NCBI GenBank assembly: GCA_018136815.1
Contig: CM030933.1
Location: 5,286,282 to 5,350,281 of the forward strand
Length of the DNA stretch: 64,000 nt
Direction of reading: 5' to 3'
Source: Isochrysis galbana
Lineage: Eukaryota; Haptophyta; Isochrysidales; Isochrysidaceae
Within the stretch, counting starts at the first letter, position 1. Each line of letters opens with the position of its first letter. The notes below the pieces were generated by a model. That model made no database searches. It had not been told where the DNA came from and worked only from the letters and a program-made list of their open reading frames with translations. Shown here one piece after another: positions 1-9,534 of the stretch. Made by a program: the position numbers and the translations under genes.

Positions 1-1652
1 CGGCAAGCAGCGCGTCTGCTACTTTTATGACTCGGACATAGGAAACTACTACTACGGACAGGGCCATCCGATGAAGCCGCACCGGATCCGGATGGCGCAC
101 CACCTGCTGCTCAACTACGGGCTCTATAGGAAGATGGAGATCTACGTGCGTGCGCACACCTGCGCGGCGAGCTGGTGCATGCGCCAACGCACTATTTCCC
201 ACACGCTCGACACCACTGCCCTCGCAGCGGCCGAGTCCCGCCACGTTTGATGATCTCCGCAAGTTCCACTCGGACGAATACGTCAAATTCCTGAGGCACA
301 TCACTCCCGACAACATGGGTGACTTTGCCAAGCAGATGCAGAGATGTAGGTTCCCTCGCACCTGCTGCTCCATTCTGTGGGGACTAGGTCATGTGGGCCT
401 AGTCGTCAGGCGCGTGGGTTGAGCCGATGCTGTGCCTCGGCTGCACAACAACAGCAAGCAAGCGCGACGCCATTTTTGCGACTTGGCACATCCAGCTTGT
501 TGCTAACTTAGCTCTTCACTTTTCTCTCAGTCAATGTCGGCGAGGATTGCCCCGTGTTTGAGGGCTTGTATCAGTTCTGTCAGGCAAGTTCTGGCGGCTC
601 GATTGGTGCGTTCCTGTTCGCCTTGCGGCTCGGTCAGATAGTCGGCGCCTTTAAGCTGCACATCTCGCCATGAATGCATGCAGCCGCGCCGCACGTTGCT
701 CACCGTGCAGTGTTCCCGCCCCGCCTCAGGTGGCGCCGTCAAGCTGAACAAAGAAACTTCCGAGGTTGCCATCAACTGGGCGGGCGGCCTGCACCACGCA
801 AAGAAGTCGGAGGCCTCGGGCTTTTGCTACGCCAACGACATTGTACTCGCAATCCTCGAGCTACTCAAGCACCACAAGCGTGTGCTCTACATCGACATTG
901 ACATCCACCATGGCGATGGCGTCGAGGAGGCCTTCTACACGACCGACCGAGTATTGACAGTCTCTTTCCACAAGTTCGGAGAGTACTTCCCGGGCACAGG
1001 CGATGTGAAAGACATTGGCGCTAACGCGGGGAAATACTATTCGGTTAACTTCCCGCTCAAAGACGGGATTACCGACGAGTCGTATGCCTCCATCTTCAAG
1101 CCGGTTATCGGCCAGATCATGCAGCTCTATCAGCCCGGCGCCATCGTGCTGCAGTGCGGAGCAGACTCCCTATGTGGCGACCGCCTTGGATGCTTCAATT
1201 TGACCATCAAGGGACACGCCGAGTGCGTCAACTTTGTGCTGAAGCAGAAGCTGCCGACCCTGATCCTCGGTGGTGGCGGTTACACAATCCGCAACGTCTC
1301 GCGCTGTTGGACATACGAGACCGCCGTTGTGCTCAATGAGGACATATCCGATGACCTGCCTTACAACGAGTACTACGAGTACTATGGTCCCGACTATAAG
1401 CTTCACTACCAGGCGTCCTCGACGTCGGACAACCTCAACCTGCCCGAGAACCTCGAGAAGATCAAGGCCAAGGTCTTCGAGCACTTGAGGCAATTGCAGC
1501 CCGCGCCAAACGTGCAGATGCACGTGGCCCCTTCCTCGGCGCAGGATGATGACGAGGAAGACGGTGCGGCGGATTTGCGTTTCAGCGACCGGGATGCGGA
1601 TTCCCGACAGGAGCACGGGGCAGAATTCTACGACACCAAGCCTGGGGAGTGA
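1..1652 (+). CDS. Class I histone deacetylase (RPD3/HDAC1 type), 5' end cut by window edge
   Basis: Zinc-dependent lysine deacetylase acting on histone tails in the nucleus. I read four exons: 2-145, 228-345, 531-605 and 730-1652, with GT-AG introns of 82, 185 and 124 bp. Joined, they keep one frame and give 419 visible residues. The first exon opens at [20 protein letters not shown], so only a few N-terminal residues are missing. Family hallmarks are the [16 protein letters not shown] segment, the catalytic His pair in [20 protein letters not shown], the zinc-binding [15 protein letters not shown] stretch, [14 protein letters not shown] and the [10 protein letters not shown] loop with its transition-state Tyr. 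The usual Ser of DSLSGDRLG is Cys here, a mild change. The C-terminal tail is short and acidic (DDDEEDG), shorter than in animal HDAC1. The family assignment is very secure; the subtype within class I is less so. Confidence 0.97.
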
Positions 1653-2505
1653 AGCGTGAGGGCGTGGGAGCACCGAAGGCGTTAGGCCCAGACTAACCTG
1701 ATGGCCATACCCTCCACATGATGTTGCGCCGCTCGTCCATACTAGGCAGTCGTGTGTGTGCCGGGGTCGCACGGCCTTCATGCATTCACATGGTACCCAG
1801 CTCATGCGCTATGAGTAATGCACCGTGTCGCAGCCCACAGTAGTCGCATGACTAGCTGAACTAGTAAACAAGTTAGTATTACGTACGCTTTGACCGCTGA
1901 CGCCGTTGTCAATTCACGCAACTATTTAACTACTTTCGTTCCAAAAGGAGCTGTAACGCAGGCTTTTGTTGAAGGGGTTAGCTTGTAGCTTGCAGGGACA
2001 AAGGGGCACCCCACCCAAACTAGAAAGCTAGGAGAGGGCCTGCAGAGGAAGAGGGTACTTTGGGGCTTAACGCGAAGCCTTCCCAAGTTACTTCAAGGTT
2101 GTTCCATACACGTCCAAATGCTGTAGCCTAACACACGCACTCTACTCATCGCGCTCTCAGAACAGTTATCCCTGCGATGCGGGAGATCGTACTCATTCCC
2201 ACCCTCCACCTCAATTACCCGCCTCAACAATACCCGGGCGAGGGCGCTCGGTCGGGTGTCGGGTGCGCTCTCTCTCCATCTCCATCTCTCCCCCCTCGCT
2301 CTCGCTCTCCCTTAGCTCCCTCTCTCGCTCCCCCCCCTCTCGCGCTCTCTCCCCCTCGCTCTCGCTCTCAGAGGGTGCAACTCGAGGTTCCCTTTTTTTG
2401 TCACGCCCCTCCCGGCTTTTTAGGTATATAATTTCTACTGACCACTAACTTCGCCCCTAACTCGGGGGTTGACCGCGCGCAAACAAACATAAACACGGGG
2501 ACCCA
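1653..2505. other. Intergenic, with pyrimidine-rich microsatellite
   Basis: No gene recognised. About 2263-2380 is a CT/CCCT-rich low-complexity stretch on the + strand. The rest is ordinary AT-containing spacer between the 3' ends of two convergent genes. Confidence 0.6.
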
Positions 2506-2823
2506 TCAAGCGGAAGACGTCTTGTGTTTCGTCTGTGCCTCCCGTTTCAATATCGTCTCCGCATCAAAGGCCAGTTGCATTTTCTCCGTCTTGTAAAAGC
2601 GAAAATACTTTGTCTTCCACAGTACGAAGAGGAGAAGAATAAACACCGCGAAGACCACCCCGACCGCGATCCCGACCCTCGTGAGGCCATCCCTCGACGC
2701 GATGACTGCTGCGAATATAGCACTAACGAGAAACCAGAAGGTGATGCCACCCAAGAGACTCATCAAGGGGACGACGTCGTAGGGACCATCGTCGAATAAG
2801 CTATCACGGGCGTAGACCCACAT
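2506..2823 (-). CDS. Small two-helix membrane protein, unknown function
   Basis: A 105-residue reading frame begins with ATG at 2823 and ends at TGA 2506-2508. Two hydrophobic stretches can be seen: about residues 19-44 (VVPLMSLLGGITFWFLVSAI onward) and about 51-69 (VGIAVGVVFAVFILLLFVLW). They are separated by a short charged loop (SRDGLTR), and a basic, polar C-terminal tail of about 35 residues follows (KTKYFRFYKTEKMQ). This layout fits a hairpin membrane protein. I do not recognise the family. It is convergent with the histone deacetylase gene and has no visible intron. It could be the last exon of a longer gene, but the opening Met and the clean membrane topology favour a complete small protein. 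Confidence 0.5.
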   Translation of the reverse strand: MWVYARDSLFDDGPYDVVPLMSLLGGITFWFLVSAIFAAVIASRDGLTRVGIAVGVVFAVFILLLFVLWKTKYFRFYKTEKMQLAFDAETILKREAQTKHKTSSA

Positions 2824-3342
2824 CTTACAGTATGCAAAGTAATTTTTTTGAGATTATGTCATTGACGGGGGCGCCCTCGCCTCCCTCCTAGTTTGCGCCT
2901 CAACTTGAACGATCGTCCCGCCCTTGTTGAAGAATGCAACCATGCCCGCTGCTCGAGTTGAAGAATGCAACCACGTGGGCGTCAGACTGCCGACGTCCGC
3001 CCTTGCACGCGCATGGGCAGCACGCCGGGTGGATGGCGAAGTCTGAAGAAAGACTTCACACGGTTTCAATGCCGTTTGCTTCAAAGCAAAAGGCAAGCGA
3101 TTCCCCACGCGACTCCAGGACGCATTTCGCCCCAGTCACCATCACTCCACCCGCAAGCGTGTGAATGAGCTGCAGCATGCGTGTGAGCATGAGTGTCGTC
3201 ATAACTCGCCAAAGAGGTGCGATTCACAAGATGGATGTCAACTGTGTAGAGCTCCCGATTCCCCGCTCGCTGGAGGCTGGCAAAAAACATACTGTTTTTG
3301 CTGTTTTATTTCCAAGTTTGGCTGTGTTTCACATGTAGGGCA
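2824..3342. other. Intergenic spacer
   Basis: No coding pattern, RNA gene or repeat that I can support. Confidence 0.5.
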
Positions 3343-3738
3343 GCTGGGCCCCTGGCGACCGCCCTGGAGGCTCCTGGAGGCCAGCTCTGGGGGCAGAGGA
3401 GGCTGGGGCTGGGCCCTGGCCTCCCCTGCCTCTCCCTCGCTGGCGCTCCTAAGCCTCTGGGGCCCCCAATCTGCACCTGTCTGCCTGTCGACCAGGGGGG
3501 GAGGGGGGGTTGGAGCGTTGGAGCGATGCGGGCTGGCCACGAGCCACGAGGGGCCAGGACCAGGACGAGCGAACCAGGCGTGCCTGTCAGTGGGAGAGTG
3601 GGTCAGCAGGGCAGTGGCCTCCTGGCAAGCCATCAGGCATGCCAGGAGGATGGGTGGTTCCTCCCCCACGGCAGGGGAGGAGTGGAGAGAGAGGGGGGCT
3701 CGTGCCCCCCCATGGGCGAACCAAGTATAAACTTAGTT
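3343..3738 (-). repeat. SINE-like family A, 5' portion (copy A1)
   Basis: The 5' end lies near 3738: on the minus strand it begins CTAAGTTTATACTTGGTTCG, the same start as the complete copies at 14881 and 31229. The GC-rich core follows (CTCCACTCCTCCCC, then the GCCAGGAGGCCACTG and CCTCCAGGAGCCTCCAGG blocks), and similarity is lost near 3343. No ATT tail or target duplication was found, so this copy is a fragment. The copia element at 3781 lies 42 bp away. Confidence 0.75.
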
Positions 3739-3780
3739 CGAATGACTGGATGAGTAGGAGGGAGGACAGCAGACTCCTCC

Positions 3781-3944
3781 TGTTTAGCCCAACGCATCTT
3801 GGGCTCAGTGACTGTGAGTAGAGCAATGTAGATCAGAGTAACCATTGAAGGCTAGCTAGCGCGACAAGCCAATGACGGTGCAACAATGCCGATGACGTCA
3901 CCCCTCGGGAATAGTAACCCCTACAAAACAACTCAGGTTAAACA
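3781..3944 (-). repeat. Copia 3' LTR
   Basis: 164 bp, matching the 5' LTR at every position I compared. It contains the palindrome TGACGTCA at 3893-3900, a CRE/bZIP-type site, also present in the other LTR at 9400-9407. The adjacent polypurine tract at 3945-3953 marks this as the 3' LTR. Confidence 0.95.
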
Positions 3945-3976
3945 CTCCCCCACAGCGACATCGCTGAACAAGCCGC

Positions 3977-6900
3977 CTAGATTTTCTCATTAAGGACGGA
4001 AGAACGGTGACGGAGGAAGGTTGTTTTGTCGAGACATTTAGTAAAGATATCAGCGGTCATCATCGAGGTAGATATCCAATGTGGAACAGAGATGTGATGG
4101 AGGAATTGTTCTCGAGCATATAATAACCAACGAACATAGTGACGAGTGCGAGCCGTTACTCCGGGGTTCTTGATCGAGTCACGAGTAGCTGAATTATCTG
4201 TGTAGATCCGAATAGGGAGTTGCTGGGGCTTGTCAAGGAATTCAAACAAATGGAGAGTAAATTGAAGATTCCGAGCTGCCAAAGCGTATACAGCAGTTTC
4301 AGCTTCAGCAGAGGATTGAGCAACTAGTTTAAGTTTCTTGGCTTGGTATGAAATCGATGCTCCCCCATACTTGATGGTATAGCCGGCGAAGGGTTTCGGT
4401 AGTGAGCCCCAAGACGAGTCTGCATACACTTCTAGGACTCCTTTCAGTCCTTCGTAAGTGAGTCCAAGATGCCTGGTATGATGAAGGTAGCTGACGATGC
4501 TGAGAGCCGCATCATAATTTTGAGGAGATGGGTCCTGCATGAATTGGCATAAAAAGGAGACGTGAAATGAGATGTCCGGTCTAGTGATGGTTACCCAAAG
4601 CAGCGAACCCATGAGTTGAAGGTAGGACTTAGATCGCATACGGGACCTTTCAACGTCCGAGTTAGCCCCAGTTAGTTTGTGAAATTCTTCAATTCGAGAT
4701 TGACAGATGGGAGTGCTGAATGGTTTGGTCGTGCGCTCGCTGAGAAAAGTGGTGGCTATCTCTTCAATATACTTTGTTTGGCGCAGAGTCATTTGGCGGG
4801 CTGAGCGGTGACGAGTGATTTCAAAGCCAAGGAATCGAGAAGGTTCTCCAATGATGCTTACGTTAAACCTTTTGGAGTATTGAGAGATGAATTCGTCGAC
4901 TAATTCTCGGCGCCCCTTTGGAAATCTGACCAACATGTTGTCAACATACAAGGCTAGATAGATGGTGGAACCATCTGCTCCGTATTGACGCTTAAAGAAA
5001 TTGGGTTCAACACTGGATTGTTGGAAGCCAATTTTAGTGAGAGTCGCCGTGTTTGTGATCATATATTGGTAGCCGGCTTGCTTCGTGCCCTCGAGCGGTG
5101 CAAGCAATAAACACGCGGCATAGTTCGGGTCTTCAAATCCAGTTGGTTGGACAATGTAGAGTGGGTTTCCATCCATATCAGCCGACGAGAATGCCTTCAC
5201 TGTGTCTATTTCCAAAAGATCGTCATCAGCTTCATTGGCCAGGGCTAGGAAGATCCTAGAGCTCTCATGTCGCAGTGTCCCACAGAACGTTTCGGTGAAG
5301 TCAACACCGGGCACTTGGCTGTAGCCGCAAGCAACCCACCTGGCCTTGAAGCGCTCGACAGATCCGTCTGGGTTGTACTTTACCTTGTATACCCACTTTC
5401 CCTTCATCGGTTTGCGCCCAGCAGGAATTTCTTCAGCTTTCACAAGTCTCCATGCCTTGTTTGTCTCGTACTTCCCGGTAACATCTTCCTGCATTGCCTC
5501 ACGCCATTTCTCTGCATACACAGGGTCATTGACAGCTTCCTTGAATGACCTAGGCTCAGGTATGGGCCCTGTGGGTGTTGCTGCCATGAGTGCCTGTGCG
5601 ATCTCAGGAGCAACAACCATGGAGGGAGCAGCAGGCGTGGAGGACTCCCCCACGACCGAGGCGGTCGCACAATCGGATGCAGCGTCGAGAGGCCCGGGGT
5701 GTACGGGGCGGATGGCCGAGGCCGGCTGCGCGGGCGGCGGTGCGCGCTCGAGAGACGAGAGACGGCGGGATGGGGTGGGGAGGGAAGCACCATCGGAGGC
5801 ACGACGGACGAGAGGAGGGGTCACCGCAGGCGCAGACGGAGAGCGGCGAGAAACCCCAGAGAATGACGTGAAGGAAGACTCCTGAAAGTTAACGTCAACA
5901 GCAGTGGTTATTCGGCGAAGAGAGGGTATGTAGACAAAGAAACCGCGTCGGCGAGAGTCCCACCCGAGGTGGACTGCAGGGACGCGCCGAGGAGCGAGCT
6001 TGGGAAGAGGATCCGCGACATTAACGTAACAGTCGCAGAGCATTACGCGAAAACGAGAGAGTGGGGTGGGAGGGCGCTGGGGGTCCGCTTTTTCCCACGG
6101 AACTTGTGGAGGAGAGAACGCGTAGGACGGGAGAGAGTTCGACACTGCAACCGCCTGAGACATCAGAAAAGGCCATAGAGTAGTGAAGAAAACATCGTGT
6201 CCTGCATGCGCCAACATGATACGCATGCTGCGGAGGAGAACCCCCCAGCCTCTCTCGGCGACTCCATTGGTCTGTGGGCAATCTGCAATTGAAAAGGAGC
6301 GCCGAATGCCAAGTTCCGAGCAGAAAGCGTCGATGGACGATGCGGTGAATTCCGTGCCATTATCTGTGTGCCATTGGTCAACAACACCTGTTATGGACGT
6401 ATTCGTAAGAAGATACGCATAGTCTCCGACATACGTTTGAGCCGCAAGGAGGACATCCGCGGAAGATTTTTGCTTCAGAAAGTAGACTGCGGCGAGTCTC
6501 GAGTACATATCAATGAAGATGATCGCAAAGCGGAGACCGGATGGTGAAGGAGGGAAAGGGCCGCAAGTATCGGACACGACCTTCTCGCCAAAGTGTCGGT
6601 ATTTTTCAATGTTTGGCGGGATCCTCTTGTGCGGCGAGCGACGTTGATTTTCGAGGCATGCTTTACAGTTCAATGTGTGAGGCGAAGCATGGGCGTTGGA
6701 AATATTTCGTGAGACCATCGCTGCACGGATGCGGTGCACATTAAAATGGGCGAGCCTAGCGTGCCACAGGTATGGAGAGGGCTCATTATCAACGTCGTCT
6801 GAGGCGGTCAAAGCCGTGTCGAAATCGAGAGTGTAGTGATGACCCGATGCGGCCATAGGAGCTAGCTCTCCCCCAGGTAATTGGAGATAGCATTCTTTGT

Positions 6901-9352
6901 TGAGAAAGGTGGAGATCTTATCGTTCTCATAGCCGGCTCGGCAGCTAAAAAGCCTAGCCGCCAAACCAGGGACAACCCTCACACCGGTGAGGCGAACAGG
7001 GACGCGCCGCTGGACGTGGGAGCCGTTTGCAAGACGAAGGCGAGCGTCAACAACGATGGTCATGTCGCCAATCTTGGAGATCGGCACGCGTCGGCCGTCG
7101 CCGATGATTATGAAGGTGCCCGGGTTGTCATCGGTGATGCGATCTAACTCGGTCTCGTCGGAAATACAATGTTTTGTGGCTCCACAATCGACTATGAAGG
7201 AGAGCGGCCGCGATGTGGATGATTGTGAGAGTAGCGCGGTGTCTGAGTTCGACACGCTGGGTTGTTGAGGCCGTGGTCGAAGTAGAAGTCGCATTCGCCA
7301 GAAGATAGCCCAAATGCGGCATATGTAGGCACTTAAGGGGAATGTAGAGGGTTCAATACCGGGTGGATATTGATTCGCGCTTGTCATAACAAAAGCGGTG
7401 TCGTCAATGATGTCGCGCCACTCATCTCCCGCGGCAAAGTGGACAGCGTCGGCCGGCGTGTTGGCGTTGGTATTGTCGGAGTTGTCTGCTTCAGCACTAT
7501 CCGATAACATGTATGCGGAGTTGTTCCGGCCTCGACCTTGCTTCGCGCCGTGCTGTGAGTGGCCACCTTTGCCCTTTCCTCGACCCCCTTTGGCTCGGGC
7601 GGCCGTATGGGACTGAAGGGCGGCTATCCAATCGTGGATGGTGACAGAATGATCGGCCGGGGTGGGACACACGCTCGCTTGATGCCCAGAACCTTGACAG
7701 CGAAAGCATCTAGCCGCTTTTAATGCTTGACCAGATGTTAGGATGGCCCTTGGTGGTTGATTAGTGTGAGGCGGTGGGTCCGTTTTTGCCGCTAGCGCTG
7801 TGTCTTTCGAGTATGAAGCGTCGGGGCGGACACCACCACCTGTCGCACGCCTACCTCCCTCCTTCGGGATCGATATAGCCCCTTGGTTGAATTTGATCTT
7901 CCATAGTGGTTGTAGATCAGCTTTAAGTTTGATAGCATCCCTTTCGTTGTGGGTCCAATATTTACGTTGGGAAGGAGGTGCGGCTATCTCTTCTTGACAT
8001 TTGTGAGCTAGTGACTCAGATATGTCTGACGTGATACACGAGAGAACTTTGATAACAAGTTGATCGTTCGTCTTTTGTTTGTTGGACGGCCTTTTTGCAT
8101 TGAGACTATGAAGGTGAGCGATGAGGTTTGTGATTGAGTGTTCATTGATGCCGATCGTGAGGAGAGAGACGGAGTCCCATTCAGTATCATGCTCCATCAG
8201 GGTGAGATCATCTACATCTTGGTGACATTGCTGATAGAGGATCTTATACGCTTTGGCGCCATCGTGAGGAGCTTGAGACGTTAGCATCTCGCGTATGTTT
8301 GAGTTAGAGATGTGTTCCATAAGATACGAGAACAAAATTCTCTTTCTCTTGATGTGGTCATTAAGTTGTTGCCTCGCGGCTGTTCTGACGGACCCATCAG
8401 CGTTGTGAAATTGGAACATTGGTAGGCCTCCGAATATTGCTCGGTCAGTGTTGGGATCTTGTTCAAGGTAGCCCCCAACATCAAGGCCTAACATGCATGT
8501 GGTGAGGTCGGCATCACCAATGTAATCTCGCGAAAATGCATTGCCGAAATCGCGACAGAAGAGTTCAAATGGTCGGCCGGGAGTGCCATCAAAAGGACGG
8601 CAACGGTACTTGCGGGAGTCATAGTCATCCAAGTTGGATTCTCCCATCATGAATGCAAATTCTTGTTGTTGAAGATGATTCGCCGCGAGGTTCGGTGCTA
8701 GATGTGGCGATGGAGCAGGCGGTTTGCGGATCGGTCCCGCTTTGAGATCGGGGTCGAGAAAGTGTGCGAAATGTGAGGCATATGAGCTCATCGAATTTGT
8801 CCAGGATTCAAAAAGCATTGGCATTGGAAGTTGAAGCAAAAACAGATTTGCTTGAGGGTGAGCGGCGGAGCAGCGGTGAGATTCGATCCACCACCCTTCG
8901 GAGGTGAGTGACTCGCCTGCGAACCAGCGAGCCATGGCCGTTTCGACCTGTCCGCCGTCGTAAAAGTGATATAGATTCCACTGGGAAAGTTGAAGCTGTT
9001 CACCGTCAACCAGAGAATGTTTTTGGGTGGTGATGAGCTTCAGCTGTGGCGAGAATTCGACGCGCCGGCTGCGCGTGGGTGACGACAGTGCTCGTTGGCC
9101 CAATTGAGAAGCGTGGGATCCAACACCTGCTCCCTTGAGCGGGTTCGGGGGTTTGAACAACTCACTTTGCTTGAAAAGTTGTTCGGTGTCTGTGTTTAGT
9201 CCAACCTTGTGTTGGGTGAAGAAATCCGGGGAACGCGCGCTCAGTCGCGCGCAGAGGAGGGACGAACTCCTCTCGGCGGGGGTACCATGTTTAGCCCAAC
9301 GCATCTTGGGCTCAGTGACTGTGAGTAGAGCAATGTAGATCAGAGTAACCAT
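3977..9352 (-). CDS. Copia gag-pol polyprotein
   Basis: An open frame of up to 1791 codons encodes all copia activities in the standard order. The gag region is followed by a CCHC knuckle (CFRCQGSGHQASVCP) and the protease motif FIVDCGATKHC, with Cys where most relatives have Ser or Thr. Then come the GAG-pre-integrase/HHCC region (LWHARLAHFN ... CKACLENQ) and the integrase D-D-E core (DTCGPF, HTDNGTEF, GVAERG). Reverse transcriptase follows (KGKWVYKVKYNPDGS, IDTVKAFSSADM), with the catalytic box reading LYVDNMLV rather than YVDD. RNase H is last (YADSSWG, SAEAETAVYALA, IYTDNSATRDS). The Asp-to-Asn change in the YVDD box would be expected to impair polymerisation unless this lineage tolerates it. 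Start uncertain: the first ATG is inside the LTR. Confidence 0.95.
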   Translation of the reverse strand: MVTLIYIALLTVTEPKMRWAKHGTPAERSSSLLCARLSARSPDFFTQHKVGLNTDTEQLFKQSELFKPPNPLKGAGVGSHASQLGQRALSSPTRSRRVEFSPQLKLITTQKHSLVDGEQLQLSQWNLYHFYDGGQVETAMARWFAGESLTSEGWWIESHRCSAAHPQANLFLLQLPMPMLFESWTNSMSSYASHFAHFLDPDLKAGPIRKPPAPSPHLAPNLAANHLQQQEFAFMMGESNLDDYDSRKYRCRPFDGTPGRPFELFCRDFGNAFSRDYIGDADLTTCMLGLDVGGYLEQDPNTDRAIFGGLPMFQFHNADGSVRTAARQQLNDHIKRKRILFSYLMEHISNSNIREMLTSQAPHDGAKAYKILYQQCHQDVDDLTLMEHDTEWDSVSLLTIGINEHSITNLIAHLHSLNAKRPSNKQKTNDQLVIKVLSCITSDISESLAHKCQEEIAAPPSQRKYWTHNERDAIKLKADLQPLWKIKFNQGAISIPKEGGRRATGGGVRPDASYSKDTALAAKTDPPPHTNQPPRAILTSGQALKAARCFRCQGSGHQASVCPTPADHSVTIHDWIAALQSHTAARAKGGRGKGKGGHSQHGAKQGRGRNNSAYMLSDSAEADNSDNTNANTPADAVHFAAGDEWRDIIDDTAFVMTSANQYPPGIEPSTFPLSAYICRIWAIFWRMRLLLRPRPQQPSVSNSDTALLSQSSTSRPLSFIVDCGATKHCISDETELDRITDDNPGTFIIIGDGRRVPISKIGDMTIVVDARLRLANGSHVQRRVPVRLTGVRVVPGLAARLFSCRAGYENDKISTFLNKECYLQLPGGELAPMAASGHHYTLDFDTALTASDDVDNEPSPYLWHARLAHFNVHRIRAAMVSRNISNAHASPHTLNCKACLENQRRSPHKRIPPNIEKYRHFGEKVVSDTCGPFPPSPSGLRFAIIFIDMYSRLAAVYFLKQKSSADVLLAAQTYVGDYAYLLTNTSITGVVDQWHTDNGTEFTASSIDAFCSELGIRRSFSIADCPQTNGVAERGWGVLLRSMRIMLAHAGHDVFFTTLWPFLMSQAVAVSNSLPSYAFSPPQVPWEKADPQRPPTPLSRFRVMLCDCYVNVADPLPKLAPRRVPAVHLGWDSRRRGFFVYIPSLRRITTAVDVNFQESSFTSFSGVSRRSPSAPAVTPPLVRRASDGASLPTPSRRLSSLERAPPPAQPASAIRPVHPGPLDAASDCATASVVGESSTPAAPSMVVAPEIAQALMAATPTGPIPEPRSFKEAVNDPVYAEKWREAMQEDVTGKYETNKAWRLVKAEEIPAGRKPMKGKWVYKVKYNPDGSVERFKARWVACGYSQVPGVDFTETFCGTLRHESSRIFLALANEADDDLLEIDTVKAFSSADMDGNPLYIVQPTGFEDPNYAACLLLAPLEGTKQAGYQYMITNTATLTKIGFQQSSVEPNFFKRQYGADGSTIYLALYVDNMLVRFPKGRRELVDEFISQYSKRFNVSIIGEPSRFLGFEITRHRSARQMTLRQTKYIEEIATTFLSERTTKPFSTPICQSRIEEFHKLTGANSDVERSRMRSKSYLQLMGSLLWVTITRPDISFHVSFLCQFMQDPSPQNYDAALSIVSYLHHTRHLGLTYEGLKGVLEVYADSSWGSLPKPFAGYTIKYGGASISYQAKKLKLVAQSSAEAETAVYALAARNLQFTLHLFEFLDKPQQLPIRIYTDNSATRDSIKNPGVTARTRHYVRWLLYAREQFLHHISVPHWISTSMMTADIFTKCLDKTTFLRHRSSVLNEKI

Positions 9353-9451
9353 TGAAGGCTAGCTAGCGCGACAAGCCAATGACGGTGCAACAATGCCGAT
9401 GACGTCACCCCTCGGGAATAGTAACCCCTACAAAACAACTCAGGTTAAACA
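9288..9451 (-). repeat. Copia 5' LTR
   Basis: 164 bp, promoter LTR of the element. The first ATG of the gag-pol frame (9352) and the second (9304) both lie inside this LTR, so the transcript either starts upstream of 9352 within the LTR or translation begins further in. A CRE-like TGACGTCA is at 9400-9407. Confidence 0.95.
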
Positions 9452-9534
9452 CCTCCTCCTACTCGTACTATAAAATTAACTCGGAAGAGCGGAGGGAGGG
9501 GGACCGGGGGCGGAGGGAGGGGCGCCCACGCTCG

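Larger units (their letters stand above)
3781..9451 (-). mobile_element. Complete Ty1/copia LTR retrotransposon
   Basis: A 5.67-kb element, minus orientation. Both 164-bp LTRs start TGTTTAGCCC and end GGTTAAACA (TG...CA), and look identical by eye. The 5-bp target duplication CCTCC lies at 3776-3780 and 9452-9456. Internal signals are a primer-binding-like TGGTACCCCCGCC directly after the 5' LTR (9287 downward) and a polypurine tract GTGGGGGAG abutting the 3' LTR (3945-3953). One long gag-pol frame fills the interior. LTR identity and the intact frame imply a recent insertion. It sits 79 bp upstream of the nucleoporin-like start codon, in divergent orientation. Confidence 0.97.

Noticed and set aside
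3161-3821. Several 100-190 codon frames on both strands
   Set aside because: All lie in the SINE-like copy A1 and recur as frames in every other copy; composition artefact.
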